A DNA stretch of 64,000 nucleotides from Gastracanthus pulcherrimus (taxonomy: Eukaryota; Arthropoda; Insecta; Hymenoptera; Pteromalidae): contig OX424576.1 in the NCBI GenBank assembly GCA_949152435.1, forward strand, positions 53,536,536 through 53,600,535, in the 5' to 3' direction. The position numbers were made by a program, and so were the translations under genes. The notes beneath the pieces were generated by a model. That model had not been told where the DNA came from and did no database searches. It saw nothing but the letters and a program-made list of their open reading frames with translations. Of the stretch, positions 20,700 through 32,095 are shown one piece after another. Numbering within the stretch: the first letter of the stretch is position 1; each line of letters begins with the position of its first letter.

Positions 20700-21900
20700 G
20701 ATATTTGGTTTGGCAGTTCTTTTACTCTTCTTATTCAACGAAATATCTGCAACTCTTTCTAAAACTTCTGGCTGTGTTTTGATTTCTGTTTTAACATTTG
20801 TACTTAATTTTTCTTTTCCAATTTTACCATCAGTTTTGTTTGATCCTGTTAGACTGTCTGTGACTTTTTCAGTCTCCTCTTCTGACGTAATATTTACAAC
20901 TTTTCTTGAAACTTTTGGCTGTATTTTTATCCTCTATTTTAATATTCTTACTCAGTTTCACTTTTCCAATGCTAACCTTAGTTTTATTAGATGCTATAAT
21001 TTTTTCAATTTTAAATTTTTTTCAGGTACTACATTCATTTTGACTGATTTATTCGTTTTATTTCCTTAATTTTTTTGGTAATTTCTAACTCCTCCATCTC
21101 TAACATCTCTGGGGTGTCCGTTAAAATTATTGTACGACCTTTACGTCACTATGTTGCTTTTTCTTGGCGTGGGCTAGCAGTTAAGATTAGGCGTATCTCT
21201 GCTGGATGAACATAAATTGATGTACTAGTTGATGGTTCACATCTATTGTCTGTACTTGTATCTTGTACTAGTACTTCAGTACTACTCATTGTTGGATCAG
21301 GATGATCAGTAATTGTCGAAGGTGCAAATCTGATTGTTTAAATATATTACGATTGAAAGGATGAATTTCCGAAACACTAAATCCGACTTTAACATTATTG
21401 ATGCTTAAAGCTTGCCAAAAAGTTTGAGAAATTAAAGCTGGGATATCATATATCTTCATAGCTTTACCTGGGTGCGGTGCGATCCAATCACTTGATGATT
21501 TATTCAATGCATTTTTGAGTAGCCAAAATACTGATCGATCAAGCGGTTGGAGCTTGTGTGAGCAATGTGGAGGAAACGTCAGCATTATAACACCGTTATC
21601 TTTGGAAATTGTCACACTGTTTAAGGATACATGAGATGAATGGTTATCCAAAAGCAACAGACATGGATCTTCTTTAGAACATCTTGTGCAGTTAATAAAA
21701 AGTTCTAAATAGTGAGGGAATACTTCTTTAGTCATCCAACCACTAACTTGAGCGTTACCTTTGCTGCCTTCTGGAGCATCACGAAGCATGTGTTCACGAA
21801 ATCTCACTCTGGGAAATATAAAGAATGGAGGTAAAGCATTGTTTGCAGCTGAAACCGTTGCAGCTAAAGTCACAAGTTCTCCTAAAGTGCGATTATGATT
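20700..21900 (-). pseudogene. pogo/Tigger-like transposase remnant
   Basis: The frame 21873-21286 on the minus strand begins inside the DDE catalytic domain. It contains LPPFFIFPRVRFREHML, the second catalytic aspartate in LLLLDNHSSH, FPPHCSHKLQPLDRSVF with a third aspartate 35 residues on, and the downstream FSVSEIHPFNRNIF. Lower down, in broken frames, the tail has YVHPAEIRLIL and RTIILTDTPEMLEMEEL near 21150-21100, a sequence typical of the C-terminus of Tigger/pogo proteins. The DNA-binding CENP-B-like part and the first aspartate are missing; upstream sequence is non-coding. No terminal repeats were found. It is a relic. Confidence 0.85.
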
Positions 21901-21976
21901 ATTAGAATCTTATGCATTATATCAAAATATGAAATATATTATTCGAAAAATACCTCTTTCAGCTGAAACTATTCGC

Positions 21977-23036
21977 TGATTATAAATCTGCTGTCAGAAT
22001 TTCGATATTCGAAATGGCGGATCCAATATGGCCGCCACATACATAATATCCGGACATTACAAGTTTATTTGAAGAAAATAACCATACATGGGTTTTCGGG
22101 ATCGCTGATTACCAATCTGCTGTCAGAATTTCGATATTCGAAATGGCGGATCCAATATGGCCGCCACATACACAATATCCGGACATTACAAGTGTATTTG
22201 AAGAAAATAACCATACATGGATTTTCGAGGTTGCTGATTACGAATGTGCTGTCAGAATTTCGATATTCAAAATGGCGGATCCAATGTGGCCGCCACATAC
22301 GCAATATCTGGACATTACAAGTGTCTTTGAAGAAAATAACCTTACATGGGTTTTCGTGGTCGCTGACTACTTATTTGCAGTCAGAATTTCAGAATTCAAA
22401 ATGGCGGAATTATTATCTCTGTTATAGAGTGAAATATTAAAATTACAATCTAAACTACAAAAATCCCCATAATTAAGTTTTTGGGGACGCTTATTACAGA
22501 TAGCTAGTATTTTAACATTCAAAATGGCGTATCGAATATGCCGGTTTTAAAAGATATTGTAATATGTTGGCTGCAGATAGATAATAGAAAAAATTCTGAT
22601 ATAGTGTAAACTGTTGGTTAAATCATAGTCAAAATTAAAAATCTTCTCGTGTATGGTATATTTCAAAGCAAAGACTATACAAAAATTGCTTATGTGGCGG
22701 CCATATTGGATTCACCATTCTGAATTTCGAAATTCTGACTGCAGATTTGTAATTAGCGACCCCCAAAACCTATGTATGGTTATTTTCTTTAAAAACAATC
22801 GTAATATACAGGAATTTCGTATGTAGCAGCCTTATTGGATCCGCCATTTTGAATTTCGAAATTCTGACTGTAGATTCGTAATTAGCGACCCCAAAAACCC
22901 ATGTGTGGTTATTTACTTTAAAAAAATCGTAATATACGAGAATTTAGTATGTAGCAGCCCTATTGGATCCGCCATTTTGAATTTCGTAATTCTGACTGCA
23001 AATTCGTAATCAGCGACCCCAAAAACCTTAAAATCA
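21977..23036. mobile_element. Foldback element with 129-bp repeat arms
   Basis: CTGTCAGAATTTCGATATTC starts near 21991, 22120 and 22249, with a diverged fourth copy at 22378: a 129-bp unit. The inverted arm runs about 22690-23036 with the same unit (TGAATTTCGAAATTCTGACT near 22721, 22850, 22979). Units hold AAATGGCGGATCCAATATGG and CCGCCACATA. Because 129 is divisible by three, the array makes a long spurious open frame. The centre (22400-22690) is AT-rich and non-coding. Confidence 0.85.
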
Positions 23037-23137
23037 TTCTCCTCTACGTTTTAGACTTGCTTTGAAAAATTACTGCATTTGGAAGGTATTTCTGGTATGA
23101 TAACTCCTGATTAAATTAAACCCTCAAATTATAGTAT

Positions 23138-23323
23138 ATTATGACACTGTTGTGGGATATGGTTTTCTACCTTGCTCGAGGGTTTTCGCACGAGCGAAGC
23201 GAGTGAGAAAATCGAGCAAGGTAGAAAAACACCTCCCACAACAGTCTCATACGATATTTTATAGCACAACAACCTCAAAATCGACAATAAAGTTGGCATT
23301 TTGAGGTTAGTGTGCTATAAAAG
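23138..23323. mobile_element. Twin-hairpin element, copy 1
   Basis: A 186-bp block repeated almost exactly at 38134-38319. It contains two consecutive stem-loops: one from GTTTTCTACCTTGCTCGAGG to its complement around CGAGCGAAGCGAGTGAG, the other from TATAGCACAACAACCTCAAA to TTTTGAGGTTAGTGTGCTATA. Flanks differ between copies, so it is mobile or dispersed. The second copy has a visible empty site, described there. Confidence 0.8.
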
Positions 23324-23332
23324 CTTTTTCAT

Positions 23333-23515
23333 CTCAGCAGGCCGTACAGTACCCCATGCTCTGCCTAGAAGTAAAGTGACTTGTGTACGCGCGACGCGCT
23401 GTTTTACCGCTCGAGACGCAGTCGAGAGCGGAAAAAGGCGCATCGCGCATGCGCAAGTCACTTTATTCCCTAGGCAGTCTATACGGTACTGTACGGCCTG
23501 CTGAGAGGGCGTACA
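23333..23515. mobile_element. GC-rich hairpin element
   Basis: CTCAGCAGGCCGTACAGTAC at the left is mirrored by GTACTGTACGGCCTGCTGAG at the right, and the arms continue through AAGTAAAGTGACTTG and CAAGTCACTTTATT to a CpG-rich loop with CGCGCGACGCGC-type words. It is a 183-bp MITE-like palindrome without coding capacity. Confidence 0.7.
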
Positions 23516-23857
23516 GTCAGCACTTTACGCGCAGTGTGGTGAAAGCATTTTTAATGATAAATATAACTCTTAACCTTTCATATAAAGTTTGAAAAATACA
23601 CAAAGAATCAGAAATTAATTAATTATAAAGCTTTAAAGGAAAAAGTAACAGAGAGTAATTTCTGATCACCTGAATGATATATGGGAGCAATTTCTGTTCA
23701 AATCAAGACCCTATTTATAATCAAATTTTGTTAACGCATAATTATCTTATATAACAAGCAAAAACACATTAAACAATATTATAACAGTAACTATGATAAC
23801 TAATTAACATTTTTTTATTAAGTAGTGGTGATTAATGAAATAAATATTCGATTATTT

Positions 23858-23916
23858 GTGCTCAGTCGACCGCACGACAGTCAATCAGCTGAAATGCGCG
23901 TCTGATCGCTCGGTCG
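23858..23916 (+). promoter_or_regulatory. Possible transcription start and first exon
   Basis: GCTCAGTCGACC matches an arthropod initiator (TCAGTY), and 55 bases on there is a near-perfect splice donor, GGTCG|GTAAGTATT. The 23.86-23.92 kb stretch is CpG-richer than its neighbours. It could be the first non-coding exon of the plus-strand gene whose first recognised coding exon is at 29516. This is inference; the joined exon was not identified. Confidence 0.25.
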
Positions 23917-24839
23917 GTAAGTATTATAACCTACAAAGTAAACCTATAAAACGTGCGATGTATCAGTGAATTTTATGAGACTGTGAACTAAGAAAGATGT
24001 TTGTGTGTGTTATAACAACTTTCATTGTTGTTGTTTGATGAGATTAGTAAAATTAAAGGTCTTTTAATATTTGAAAAGGTTGTAATAAAATTGATCAGAA
24101 ATTGCGGAAATTCTAAAAATCCGGAACCTATGTCTAATCACCCATTTTTTTCTAAAAAAGTAAGATTTATTATTAATATTTTGATTGTTTTATACAAAAA
24201 TGCTATTAAGTAACTCAGATATAAAAACTTCGCTACGATACATTCAATAATAATAAAGAAACGATCCGAAAATCTTAGCGTGCTCGCTTGCAGTCAGCAG
24301 AAGTGAAATGGCGAAAACATGATGTATTAGACAACACTGAACTAAAATATTTTTTTTCTTAAAAATGTATGACATTAATAGCATGTGAAGTTTTCAAACG
24401 TGCTTGTGAGATAGTTAGCTATTAAATGTTATTTCTTTCAAACAATTTCGGGGTGAATTAAATTTTATATCGTAATATATGTAACAAACTGATTAGAAAT
24501 TGGGTACTGATTAGAAACTGGGTCCGTGTCGGTAATATAGTTTTTGCAATTTGCAATCTACAACGAGAGCCGCTTTTTTCAACTTCGGAAGCCTTTTTGG
24601 AGGTTCAACAGCGAACAACTACATCAGAGGAAAAGTATCGTAAAATTATATTATTTTATTTGTGGTTTATATGAGCAACAAATTCATTTTTTTTAAGGTT
24701 AGATTAACATTAAAAATATTTTTCAGTTTATTTAATAAAACAAGCAGTTTCTTTTTATTCAATTTTCACTTTCATATTTGTACAATTTATTTCTATATTG
24801 AACTTCAAATAATATTTATTTATAAAATGTTTCAATCGC
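23917..24839. other. AT-rich, no recognised gene
   Basis: Short open frames only. Some CpG-containing sequence occurs near 24280-24310 (GTGCTCGCTTGCAGTCAGCAG) and 24560-24600, without a partner feature. If the donor at 23916 is real, this would be intron. Confidence 0.4.
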
Positions 24840-24979
<140 letters not shown>

Positions 24980-25471
24980 ATAACTTTATGCTGCAGCGAA
25001 TGGGTGCCACTACCGCAATTGGGACAGAAAACAGAAAAACCTTAGCTGCGGAACCACTACAATTATATGTCTATAAGGATCTATCCTTGGAATGTCGAAA
25101 CGGTGATCCATATATTCCAAAAAGAAGAAGAAAAATATCGATCTAGGGAAGTTGATTTTTTTTCTTTCTCAATACGGTTTAGCATTAATTATTTTTATGA
25201 AGCTTAAATTTTTATCATCATTTTCAGATTTTCTTTAGAAGATGTGTAGCTGCAGCATGCTGACAGAATGAAGAGAAAATAAACGCTTGCCATTATTACA
25301 TACAGGTAATATTTAGATTTATTTAGCTTTAATCTTAAGTGAATATGAGATTAATTACTGCGCAAAAAAAAACTAATATAAGATTATTTTGATATATAGC
25401 TCCTTTGATCTAAATTTATCAATTTATAAAAGTTAATTCACTCAAATAAATAACATTCTCATTAAGAGGTC
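24980..25471. other. No recognised feature
   Basis: AT-rich sequence with no coding, RNA or repeat signal that I can support. Confidence 0.4.
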
Positions 25472-25475
25472 AAGC

Positions 25476-26173
25476 CTGAGTTAAATTCTGTAAAAATCAT
25501 TGTCCATTTTATGGACGGCAAAAATATTTTGTATATTATATGTGATTTTGCCATGAACTAGATCCCTCTAAGTAGACTTTATAGTCCCTTACAAAATTCG
25601 CTAATCTACATTATTGAAATTAAGCCTTTTTAGCCACTTACCATGTGTTTTTGAATCAGGCGGTGTATTTTTCATGGTCACCGAGGCTTTAAAGTATTCT
25701 TCAGAAGTGTACTCACAGACTTAAGGAGCTACATTTTTAAAAAACGATTATTTCCAATTGTTGGAGACACACATATCAATAATAGTACTATGAAAATACT
25801 ATAAAAATACTACTAATATTGATACATGTGTGTCTAACAATTGAAAATAATCTTTTTTAATAAAAGTAGCGCCTAAGTCTATCAGAGCACTTCTGAAGAA
25901 TGCTTCAAAGCCTTGGTAACAATGACATATGCACCATCTGATTTAAAAACACATGGTAAGTGGTTAAAAAGGCTTAAATTCAATGATGTAGATTGATGAA
26001 CTTCTAAGGGACTATAAAGAACACTTAGAGGGGTTTAATTCGTGGCAAAATCACATATAGTATACATATATATTTATATAAAAACTTGCATCAAATTATA
26101 TTGTGTCAAAATATTTTTGCTGTCTATAAAATGGACAATGATTTTTTACAGAATTTAACTTAGGCTTGATCCC
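25476..26173. mobile_element. TTAA-flanked foldback element (698 bp)
   Basis: The left arm begins GAGGTCAAGCCTGAGTTAAA and the right arm ends TTTAACTTAGGCTTGATCCC. TTAA flanks both ends (25472-25475 and 26174-26177). Arms of about 330 bases match through CATTGTCCATTTTATGGAC, CACTTACCATGTGTTTTTGA and the loop at about 25805. Many mismatches show it is old. No coding capacity. The TTAA flanks and G-rich termini resemble the other TTAA-type elements in the window. Confidence 0.85.
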
Positions 26174-26177
26174 TTAA

Positions 26178-26587
26178 TGCTTTGTTTTTACTCTTTCAGT
26201 AGACTGTATTTATTAATTGTTTTTTAACTGTTTAACTTTATGTTTTTAATAATTTTCAGATTCTAAAGCTGCATGTACCTATAGCTGTAAGCAAAAATCT
26301 TGCGAGTGCATACACCAAATTTCCATGTCAGTTATTCAATATTAGATTTCATTAACTTTTCATTAGCTTATTTACTTCTAACCCATAAACTTGATTTGTG
26401 CCCCTGTCAAATTAAAGTTATAATTTTTCTCAAAATCAGAATTGTAACGTAACTATATACAACTATATATGAGTATATATAACTTTATATAAGCATATAT
26501 CTGTGGGCTCCCGGGAAAACAACTTAAGTCCACTTCTTATGTTATTGAGATATTAAGGTTTAAAGTTTTTATTTTCCATTTAAACTA
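26178..26587. other. No recognised feature
   Basis: AT-rich sequence; GTGGGCTCCCGGGAAAACAA near 26501 recurs in diverged form at 37800 and 45004, so part of it is a dispersed repeat. Confidence 0.4.
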
Positions 26588-27115
26588 CCCAGATAGCAGC
26601 CCGTGCCGAGCACGGCGTGCTGGCACGGCGTGACGAATTTGTGCCATCACTGTGCAGTCGCGGCGAGCTGTCCCAGATAGCAGCACGTGCCGATCAATTT
26701 TTGGTCACGTGTGCCGAGCACACGTGCTCAAGTTGTGCTGTCATTGTACCGTCACTCGTGGAAAATCGGGGGGGGGTCCGATTCGGTGGCACGTCGTGAC
26801 CGCCCTGTGCCGTCATCGTGCCGTCTCGCAACATCACTTTTTTAAACTCCCAGATAGCAGCCCGTGCCGAGCACGGCGTGCTGGTACGGCGTGACGAATG
26901 TGTGCCATCACTGTGCAGTCGCGGCGTGCTGTCCGATTCGGTGGCACGTCGTGACCGCCCTGTGCCGTCATCGTGCCGTCACGCAACATCACTTTTTTGA
27001 ACTTTCAGATTCCAGCAGAATGACGGCACAGTGCAAGCCCGCCGTGTCGGGAAAATCGTGGCCGCAATGTGACGGATTATGGACAGCACGACGTGCCATC
27101 AATATAATTATATAA
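26588..27115. repeat. GC-rich dispersed repeat with CCCAGATAGCAG ends
   Basis: CCAGATAGCAGCCCGTGCCG occurs near 26589 and 26850, with a variant at 26673. Words such as GTGCCGTCATCGTGCCGTC are reiterated. Related copies lie at 38562-38825 and in rearranged form at 45472-45840. The word TGCTATCTGGG, the inverse of the start, appears twice near 45715. Ends of this type (CCCAGAYRGCA) also bound the MITE at 35065. It is probably a degenerate non-autonomous DNA element; borders are unclear. Confidence 0.6.
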
Positions 27116-27761
27116 AAATATAATTTAATTGCATATTTAAGTTATTATTTCTATTACAAATAAAATTGATAATAATAGTAATGATTTGTTAATTTATTTA
27201 TATGGAGCTCAATTGGTGTAATTGAATAAATAAATAAATATAAATAAATAAATAATAGTATAATTTTATGATTTTTATTTTTATTAATAATAAATATATT
27301 TGTTTATAATTGAATATTAAAATTGATTTACATTATAAATTTAAAGTCTTGAAATAATTTCGAACTTTGTGTTGTTTGAAGAAATGTATCGCATCCCGCC
27401 ATTGCAGTAATCTCCCTGCTTTCATGAAGACTTGATCTTCAATTGCAGACGCGCGCAATAAGTGAAATTGTTTTTAATAATTTTAGCGGTATTATTGTAG
27501 TTATTAATTATTGTAGTTATCTGTGGTGTCATTTGGAATTCTGAATTATATAATTCGACGGTGGCAAGTTTGTGGTGGACGTTCGAGAGGAAGTGCAGCT
27601 CGTCTTGAGGATCATCCTGGCGCGCGCACGTGCAATTGCAGTTCACAGTAAATAATTACTATCATTAATTATTTACATGCTGTAATTTGGATTTCCCAAG
27701 AGAACTGTGGAATTTTCAGAGTGAAGAAATTGTCTTGAGGATCATTCTGGCTGAAATGTAA
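27116..27761. repeat. Dispersed repeat, copies at 38826-39480 and 45841-46440
   Basis: The three copies are colinear and closely similar, including GTATCGCATCCCGCCATTGC, ACTTGATCTTCAATTGCAGA and GAGGAAGTGCAGCTCGTCTT. A short minus-strand open frame (27646-27422) is preserved in two copies but broken in the third, so I do not call it a gene. Confidence 0.75.
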
Positions 27762-28490
27762 AGTTTTTTTATTTATAATTATTCTAATAATTATATTAGT
27801 TAATAAATTATAGGTTAGTTTTGATGTTTGAATAATACTAGAGTTTGTTTTACATTGTCTTCTGAAATCAAAAGTTGCTAAGTGTAATAAATATTAAATA
27901 GACTTATTAGGTTTCCTTAATGATATTAGTATTTTCAAATTGTAGAATTTTATTAGTAATTACATTGATTTTTTTATTTATAATTATTCTAATAATTATA
28001 TTAGTTAATAAATTATAGGTTAGTTTTTATGTTTCAATAATACTAGAGTTTGTTTTATATTGTCTTCTGAAATCAAAAGATGCTAAGTGTAATAAATATT
28101 AAATAGACTTATTAGGTTTCATTATTGATATTAGTATTTTGAAATTGTAGAATTTTATTAGTAATTACATTGATTTTTTTATTTATAATTATTCTAATTT
28201 ATATTAGTTAATAAATTATAGGTTAGTTTTTATGTTTGAATAATACTAGAGTTTGTTTTACATTGTCTTCTGAAATAAAAAGTTGCTAAGTGTAATAAAT
28301 ATTAAATAGACTTATTAGGTTTCTTTATTGATATTAGTATTTTGAAATTGTAGAATTTTATTAGTAATTACATTGATTTTTTTATTTATAATTATTCTAA
28401 TAATTATATTAGTTAATAAATAGGTTAGTTTTCATGTTTGAATAATACTAGAGTTTGTTTTACATTGTCTCCTGAAATAAAAAAGTTGCT
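27762..28490. repeat. 205-bp tandem repeat, about 3.5 copies
   Basis: ATTTATAATTATTCTAATAA starts near 27771, 27976, 28181 and 28384, a period of 203-205 bp. Units share GGTTAGTTTTGATGTTTGAA and GAGTTTGTTTTACATTGTCT. Single or paired units also occur at 46452-46685 and 46927-47071, where a solo LTR interrupts them. Confidence 0.85.
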
Positions 28491-29135
28491 TAAATTATTA
28501 CTAGAAAAATTACATGAAATATTTCTGAAAAATTTCTGAAATATTCCCAAAATCAAATGGTTTTACTGAATCTTTTGTGGAATATTTCAGGATTATTTTA
28601 GAAATGTTAAGGTGGTTCCCTTGGACAAAATATTACCACACAAGATTTCTTTTATTTCAATATTTTATAATGTATTGACTTTTATATTATTATGAATAAA
28701 TTTTGTGTAATCTAACAAAAAAGAAACTTTTTTATGGAAATTATGTTATTGCAAAACCATATATCTTCGATTGAAAATCGTAACATGTTCGTGCATTCTA
28801 ATTTCTTTTATTTTTTTATCCGATTTGAACTTTAAACCACTTATTTTGATCGTTAAACAATTTCAAATCAATTGACCGTTGGAAATTAAAAAATTGGCAA
28901 AATCAGCAAAGTTAGAGCCTTAATTGTTATGGGTAAATTGTTACTAATTAAATGTGAATAAATTCATGAATTCATAAATTCATTCACATTTACTTTAAAC
29001 AATTGGCTCTAACTTTGCTGATTTTGTCGATTTTTTAATTTCCAACGGTTAATCGTTTTTAAATTGTTTAACGATTCAAATGAGTGGTTTAAAGTTCAAA
29101 TCAGATGAAAAATAAAAGAAATTAGAATATTGCCC
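28491..29135. repeat. Dispersed foldback repeat, second copy at 50775-51420
   Basis: The block starting TTATTACTAGAAAAATTACA is repeated at 50775. After GTTAAGGTGGTTCCC (28606 onward) comes a palindrome with arms of about 165 bp: ATTCTAATTTCTTTTATTTT to AATTGGCAAAATCAGCAAAG and the inverse GCTGATTTTGTCGATTTTTT to AAAATAAAAGAAATTAGAAT. TTAA precedes GGTGGTTCCC as in other TTAA-type elements, but no matching right end was found. Confidence 0.7.
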
Positions 29136-29515
29136 TAATATCGGTTTGCACTGCAGCTGTGGAACGTCGTATTGCGATGTTTCGACGATATTGCAGAGAT
29201 ACATTGATACGATATGCAACACTCCGGCATTGCAAAATATCGCCGTCATATTGCCTTGCTCCAAAGCTGCCGAAAATCGTATCACAATGTTCCCGTGATA
29301 TCGCAGTGATATATCGTGATATTTAACTTTGCGATATTGCAAAATATTGCTGTGATATGGCATTACAGCAACGTTGTATGTATGTATGTACGTCTGTCTG
29401 TATGTATGTATTTATGTGTGAAGTTTTAATGTATTTACATAGAATCAATTTTGTTACGAAGCGAATCTTCGTTATTGTTATTAAGCATCCTACTGGCACC
29501 ACATTTATTTTTTAG
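29136..29515. other. Non-coding; GATATTGC-rich segment and (TATG)n
   Basis: 29150-29350 is rich in TCGTATTGCGAT and GATATTGCAAAATATCGC phrases, a degenerate repeat whose first part recurs at 51425-51456. A short (TATG)n run lies at 29377-29412. The last bases, TTTATTTTTTAG, form the splice acceptor of the exon starting at 29516. Confidence 0.5.
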
Positions 29516-30503
29516 ATGTATTCACGACCGGCTATAAATCGTGGCGAAGTGTCACCCGATGTTGCTGCTAAAAACATTTTCGACCAAATGCAAAAGATGC
29601 GATCTGGAGCTTCGACGAATCTTGCGTCTTCCCACCGCTTTCAGCAAGCAGAATCTTGTGGCATGTCGATTTTATCACAAGTGGGTGGACCTCCGATAAG
29701 AGCATCGTCCCAATCGCTATCAAGTCTAGCGCATACATCAACAAGAAGCGACTATACTCCAAGTCCAGTGCATAAATCACATTTTGCACAGGAAGGACTG
29801 CCATCTGAGCCTTTTCGCCCGCGCATACTCCAACGAGTGCGCGATATGCAATCACCTATCACTCAACAAAAACCACACACACTTGACAACAAGTCTTCTT
29901 CACAACAACAATCACGAACACCAGATCAATCAAAACAATCATCCTACACTCACCAACAACCACCCACACTTCACAAGCCATCTACACAAAAGCAATCACG
30001 CGCACCAAATCAATCGAAACAAAAGCCATCATCCACTCAACAGAAACCACCCACACATGGTAAGTCATTTACACAACAGCAATCACGAACACCAGATCAA
30101 TCAAAACAATCATTCTACACTCAACAACAACCACCCACACTTCACAAGTCATCTACACAAAAGCAATCACGCACACCAAATCAATCGAAACAAAAGCAAT
30201 CATTCACTCAACAGAAACCACCCACACATGACAAGTCATTTACACAACAGCAATCACGCACACCGGATCAATCGCACTATAAACATCCGCGCGATAAACA
30301 ATCATCCCACACTCAAGAACAACCATCTACACGTTACAAGTCACCTACACAAAGTCAATCATCCACTCAACAGCAAACACCCATACTCGGCAATTCACGC
30401 ACACAAAAGGTGAATATGCAGCATTCGCTCGCGCTCAACGGATCGCAGGTAGGATTACGTCAAGAGGAACCAGCTGGTTTAATGTCTGCTTTTGGGGACG
30501 CAG
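29516..30503 (+). CDS. First recognised exon of copy A: Q/S/T-rich repeat region
   Basis: The frame is open from the acceptor at 29515 to beyond the donor, GACGCAG|GTTATT at 30503/30504. About 130 mixed residues are followed by a 57-residue repeat (171 bp; TPDQSKQS starts at DNA positions near 29919, 30090 and 30261), itself made of two related halves such as TQQKPPTHDKSFTQQQSRTP. Such sequence is likely disordered. Using the weak donor leaves one base that joins the next exon in frame. If unspliced, the frame ends at TAA 30518-30520. The alternative donor at 30448 gives a frame that does not fit the next exon. Confidence 0.6.
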
Positions 30504-30541
30504 GTTATTCAAATAAATAAAAATGGTATTTTATTCTTCAA

Positions 30542-30956
30542 GGGGGTGTCAAACCATTCAAATTTCCCGCCGACAGTCCTAACCTCAAATTCTTTAACAA
30601 TTGATTACAATTAATAAATAAACTAAATTATGAAAAATCAAGGCATCATTACCCTCCATAATACAATTATCTACCACTGTGCGAAGTTTTAAACAAAAAC
30701 TTCAAAACCTCTACGAATGCCATTGGAACGAAATTTATATTAGTCTAGACTCGAACCTTCAAATTTCGTTCCAAAGCCATTCGTAGAGGTTTCGAAGTTT
30801 TTATTTCAAACTTCGCACAGTGGTAGATAATTGTATTACGGAGGGCAAGTACCTCTTAGTTTTTCATAATTATACTTATTCTTTTAATTAAAGCCAATAT
30901 TTTATAATTCTCGGGTCGGTAAGGTAGGAAGGATAAAAATTGACTTTGACACCCCC
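30542..30956. mobile_element. TTAA-type palindromic element, array member 1
   Basis: The ends GGGGGTGTCAAACC and TTTGACACCCCC are inverted. Arms match strongly from ACAATTATCTACCACTGTGC to the loop near 30752 (GAACGAAATTTATATTAGTC region). The left flank is TCAA and the right flank TTAA (30957-30960). 415 bp, no coding capacity. Confidence 0.8.
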
Positions 30957-30960
30957 TTAA

Positions 30961-31355
30961 GGAGACGTCGGATACCGACAGTAGATTCCTACTATCCTAC
31001 ACACGTATTTCGTTATTTATTTACAAAGTTAATTGTTTAATGACAAAATAATAGCTGTCCCCAATTTGTTTTACAGTAACCTAATTATATGTCCAAGCTG
31101 GTTTCATATGATTGTTTTGTTTTCGAGAAAACTTTGACAAACTTAGTATGTAAAGGTTAATCTCCACGTAGTTGGCCCTTTTAGTGTGTCAAAGTTTTCT
31201 CGAAAACAAAACAATCATATGAACCCAGCTTGGACATATATGTAGATTACTATAAAACGAAGCGGGGACAACTATTATTTAAAGAAAAATATGATTTCTC
31301 TTAAAATTATGAATGAAAACTCAATTAGACAAGGACAGAGATATCCGGCGTCCCC
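30961..31355. mobile_element. TTAA-type palindromic element, array member 2
   Basis: Flanked by TTAA at 30957-30960 and 31356-31359. The left end is GGAGACGTCGGATACCG and the right end ATATCCGGCGTCCCC. Inside, GTCCAAGCTGGTTTCATATG and CATATGAACCCAGCTTGGAC are inverted around the loop near 31165. The next element is the same sequence in opposite orientation. Confidence 0.85.
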
Positions 31356-31359
31356 TTAA

Positions 31360-31744
31360 GGGGACTCTGTCCTTGTCTAATTGAGTTTTCATTCATAATT
31401 TTAAGAGAAATCATATTTTTCTTTAAATAATAGTTGTCCCCGCTTCGTTTTATAGTAATCTACATATATGTCCAAGCTGGGTTCATATGATTGTTTTGTT
31501 TTCGAGAAAACTTTGACACACTAAAAGGGCCAACTACGTGGAGATTAACCTTTACATACTAAGTTTGTCAAAGTTTTCTCGAAAACAAAACAATCATATG
31601 AAACCAGCTTGGACATATAATTAGGTTACTGTAAAACAAATTGGGGACAGCTATTATTTTGTCATTAAATAGTTAACTTTGTAAATAAATAATGAAATAC
31701 GTGTGTAGGATAGTAGGAATCTACTGTCGGTATCCGACGTCTCC
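31360..31744. mobile_element. TTAA-type palindromic element, array member 3 (inverted copy)
   Basis: A near-identical copy of the element at 30961-31355 in the opposite orientation, abutting it through one shared TTAA. It starts GGGGACTCTGTCCTTGTC, having lost about ten bases of the terminus, and ends GACGTCTCC before TTAA (31745-31748). The pair forms a palindrome of about 790 bp. Confidence 0.85.
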
Positions 31745-31748
31745 TTAA

Positions 31749-32095
31749 GGTGGCTCCAGCGGTGGGTGCCGTGTCAAGTGAGGGCTTTGGGAGGTTTTAT
31801 TTTTGTTTTTAATTTTGGTTCAATTATATTATATAAATTTTATTCTAAAGCATTGTGAACTATTTCTCAATGTTTATAACAAACAAAATATTATATTAAT
31901 ACGTAGAAAACGTCGGCGTAACTTGATATTATTAATAATAACTTAAAGCAGCTCATTCTCATAAGTTACGTGTTAAAAGCTAGTTGAAAGAAGTCGTTGA
32001 CCTCAGATATTCTTTATCTATATCAAAAGTTTAATGAAGATTTTTGGAAAGATTCAATGACGACTTTGTTATTATAAAATGTCGCTGGAGTCACG
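31749..32095. mobile_element. TTAA-type element, array member 4
   Basis: Flanked by TTAA at 31745-31748 and 32096-32099. The ends are GGTGGCTCCAGCGG and CGCTGGAGTCACG, inverted with two mismatches. The interior is AT-rich with weak internal symmetry. It lies 46 bases before the acceptor of the next exon of copy A. Confidence 0.8.

Noticed and set aside
22065..22440. Open frames on both strands over 120 codons
   Set aside because: The 129-bp foldback unit is divisible by three and keeps frames open; no coding signal.
27422..27646. Minus-strand frame starting MNCNCTCARQDDPQDELHF, repeated at 39133-39357
   Set aside because: Preserved in two of three copies of a dispersed repeat but broken in the third (46074-46292); no splice or family support.
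29784..30413. Plus-strand frame rich in HNNNHEHQINQN
   Set aside because: It is a shifted reading of the 171-bp repeat exon; the main frame has better composition and a fitting splice structure.
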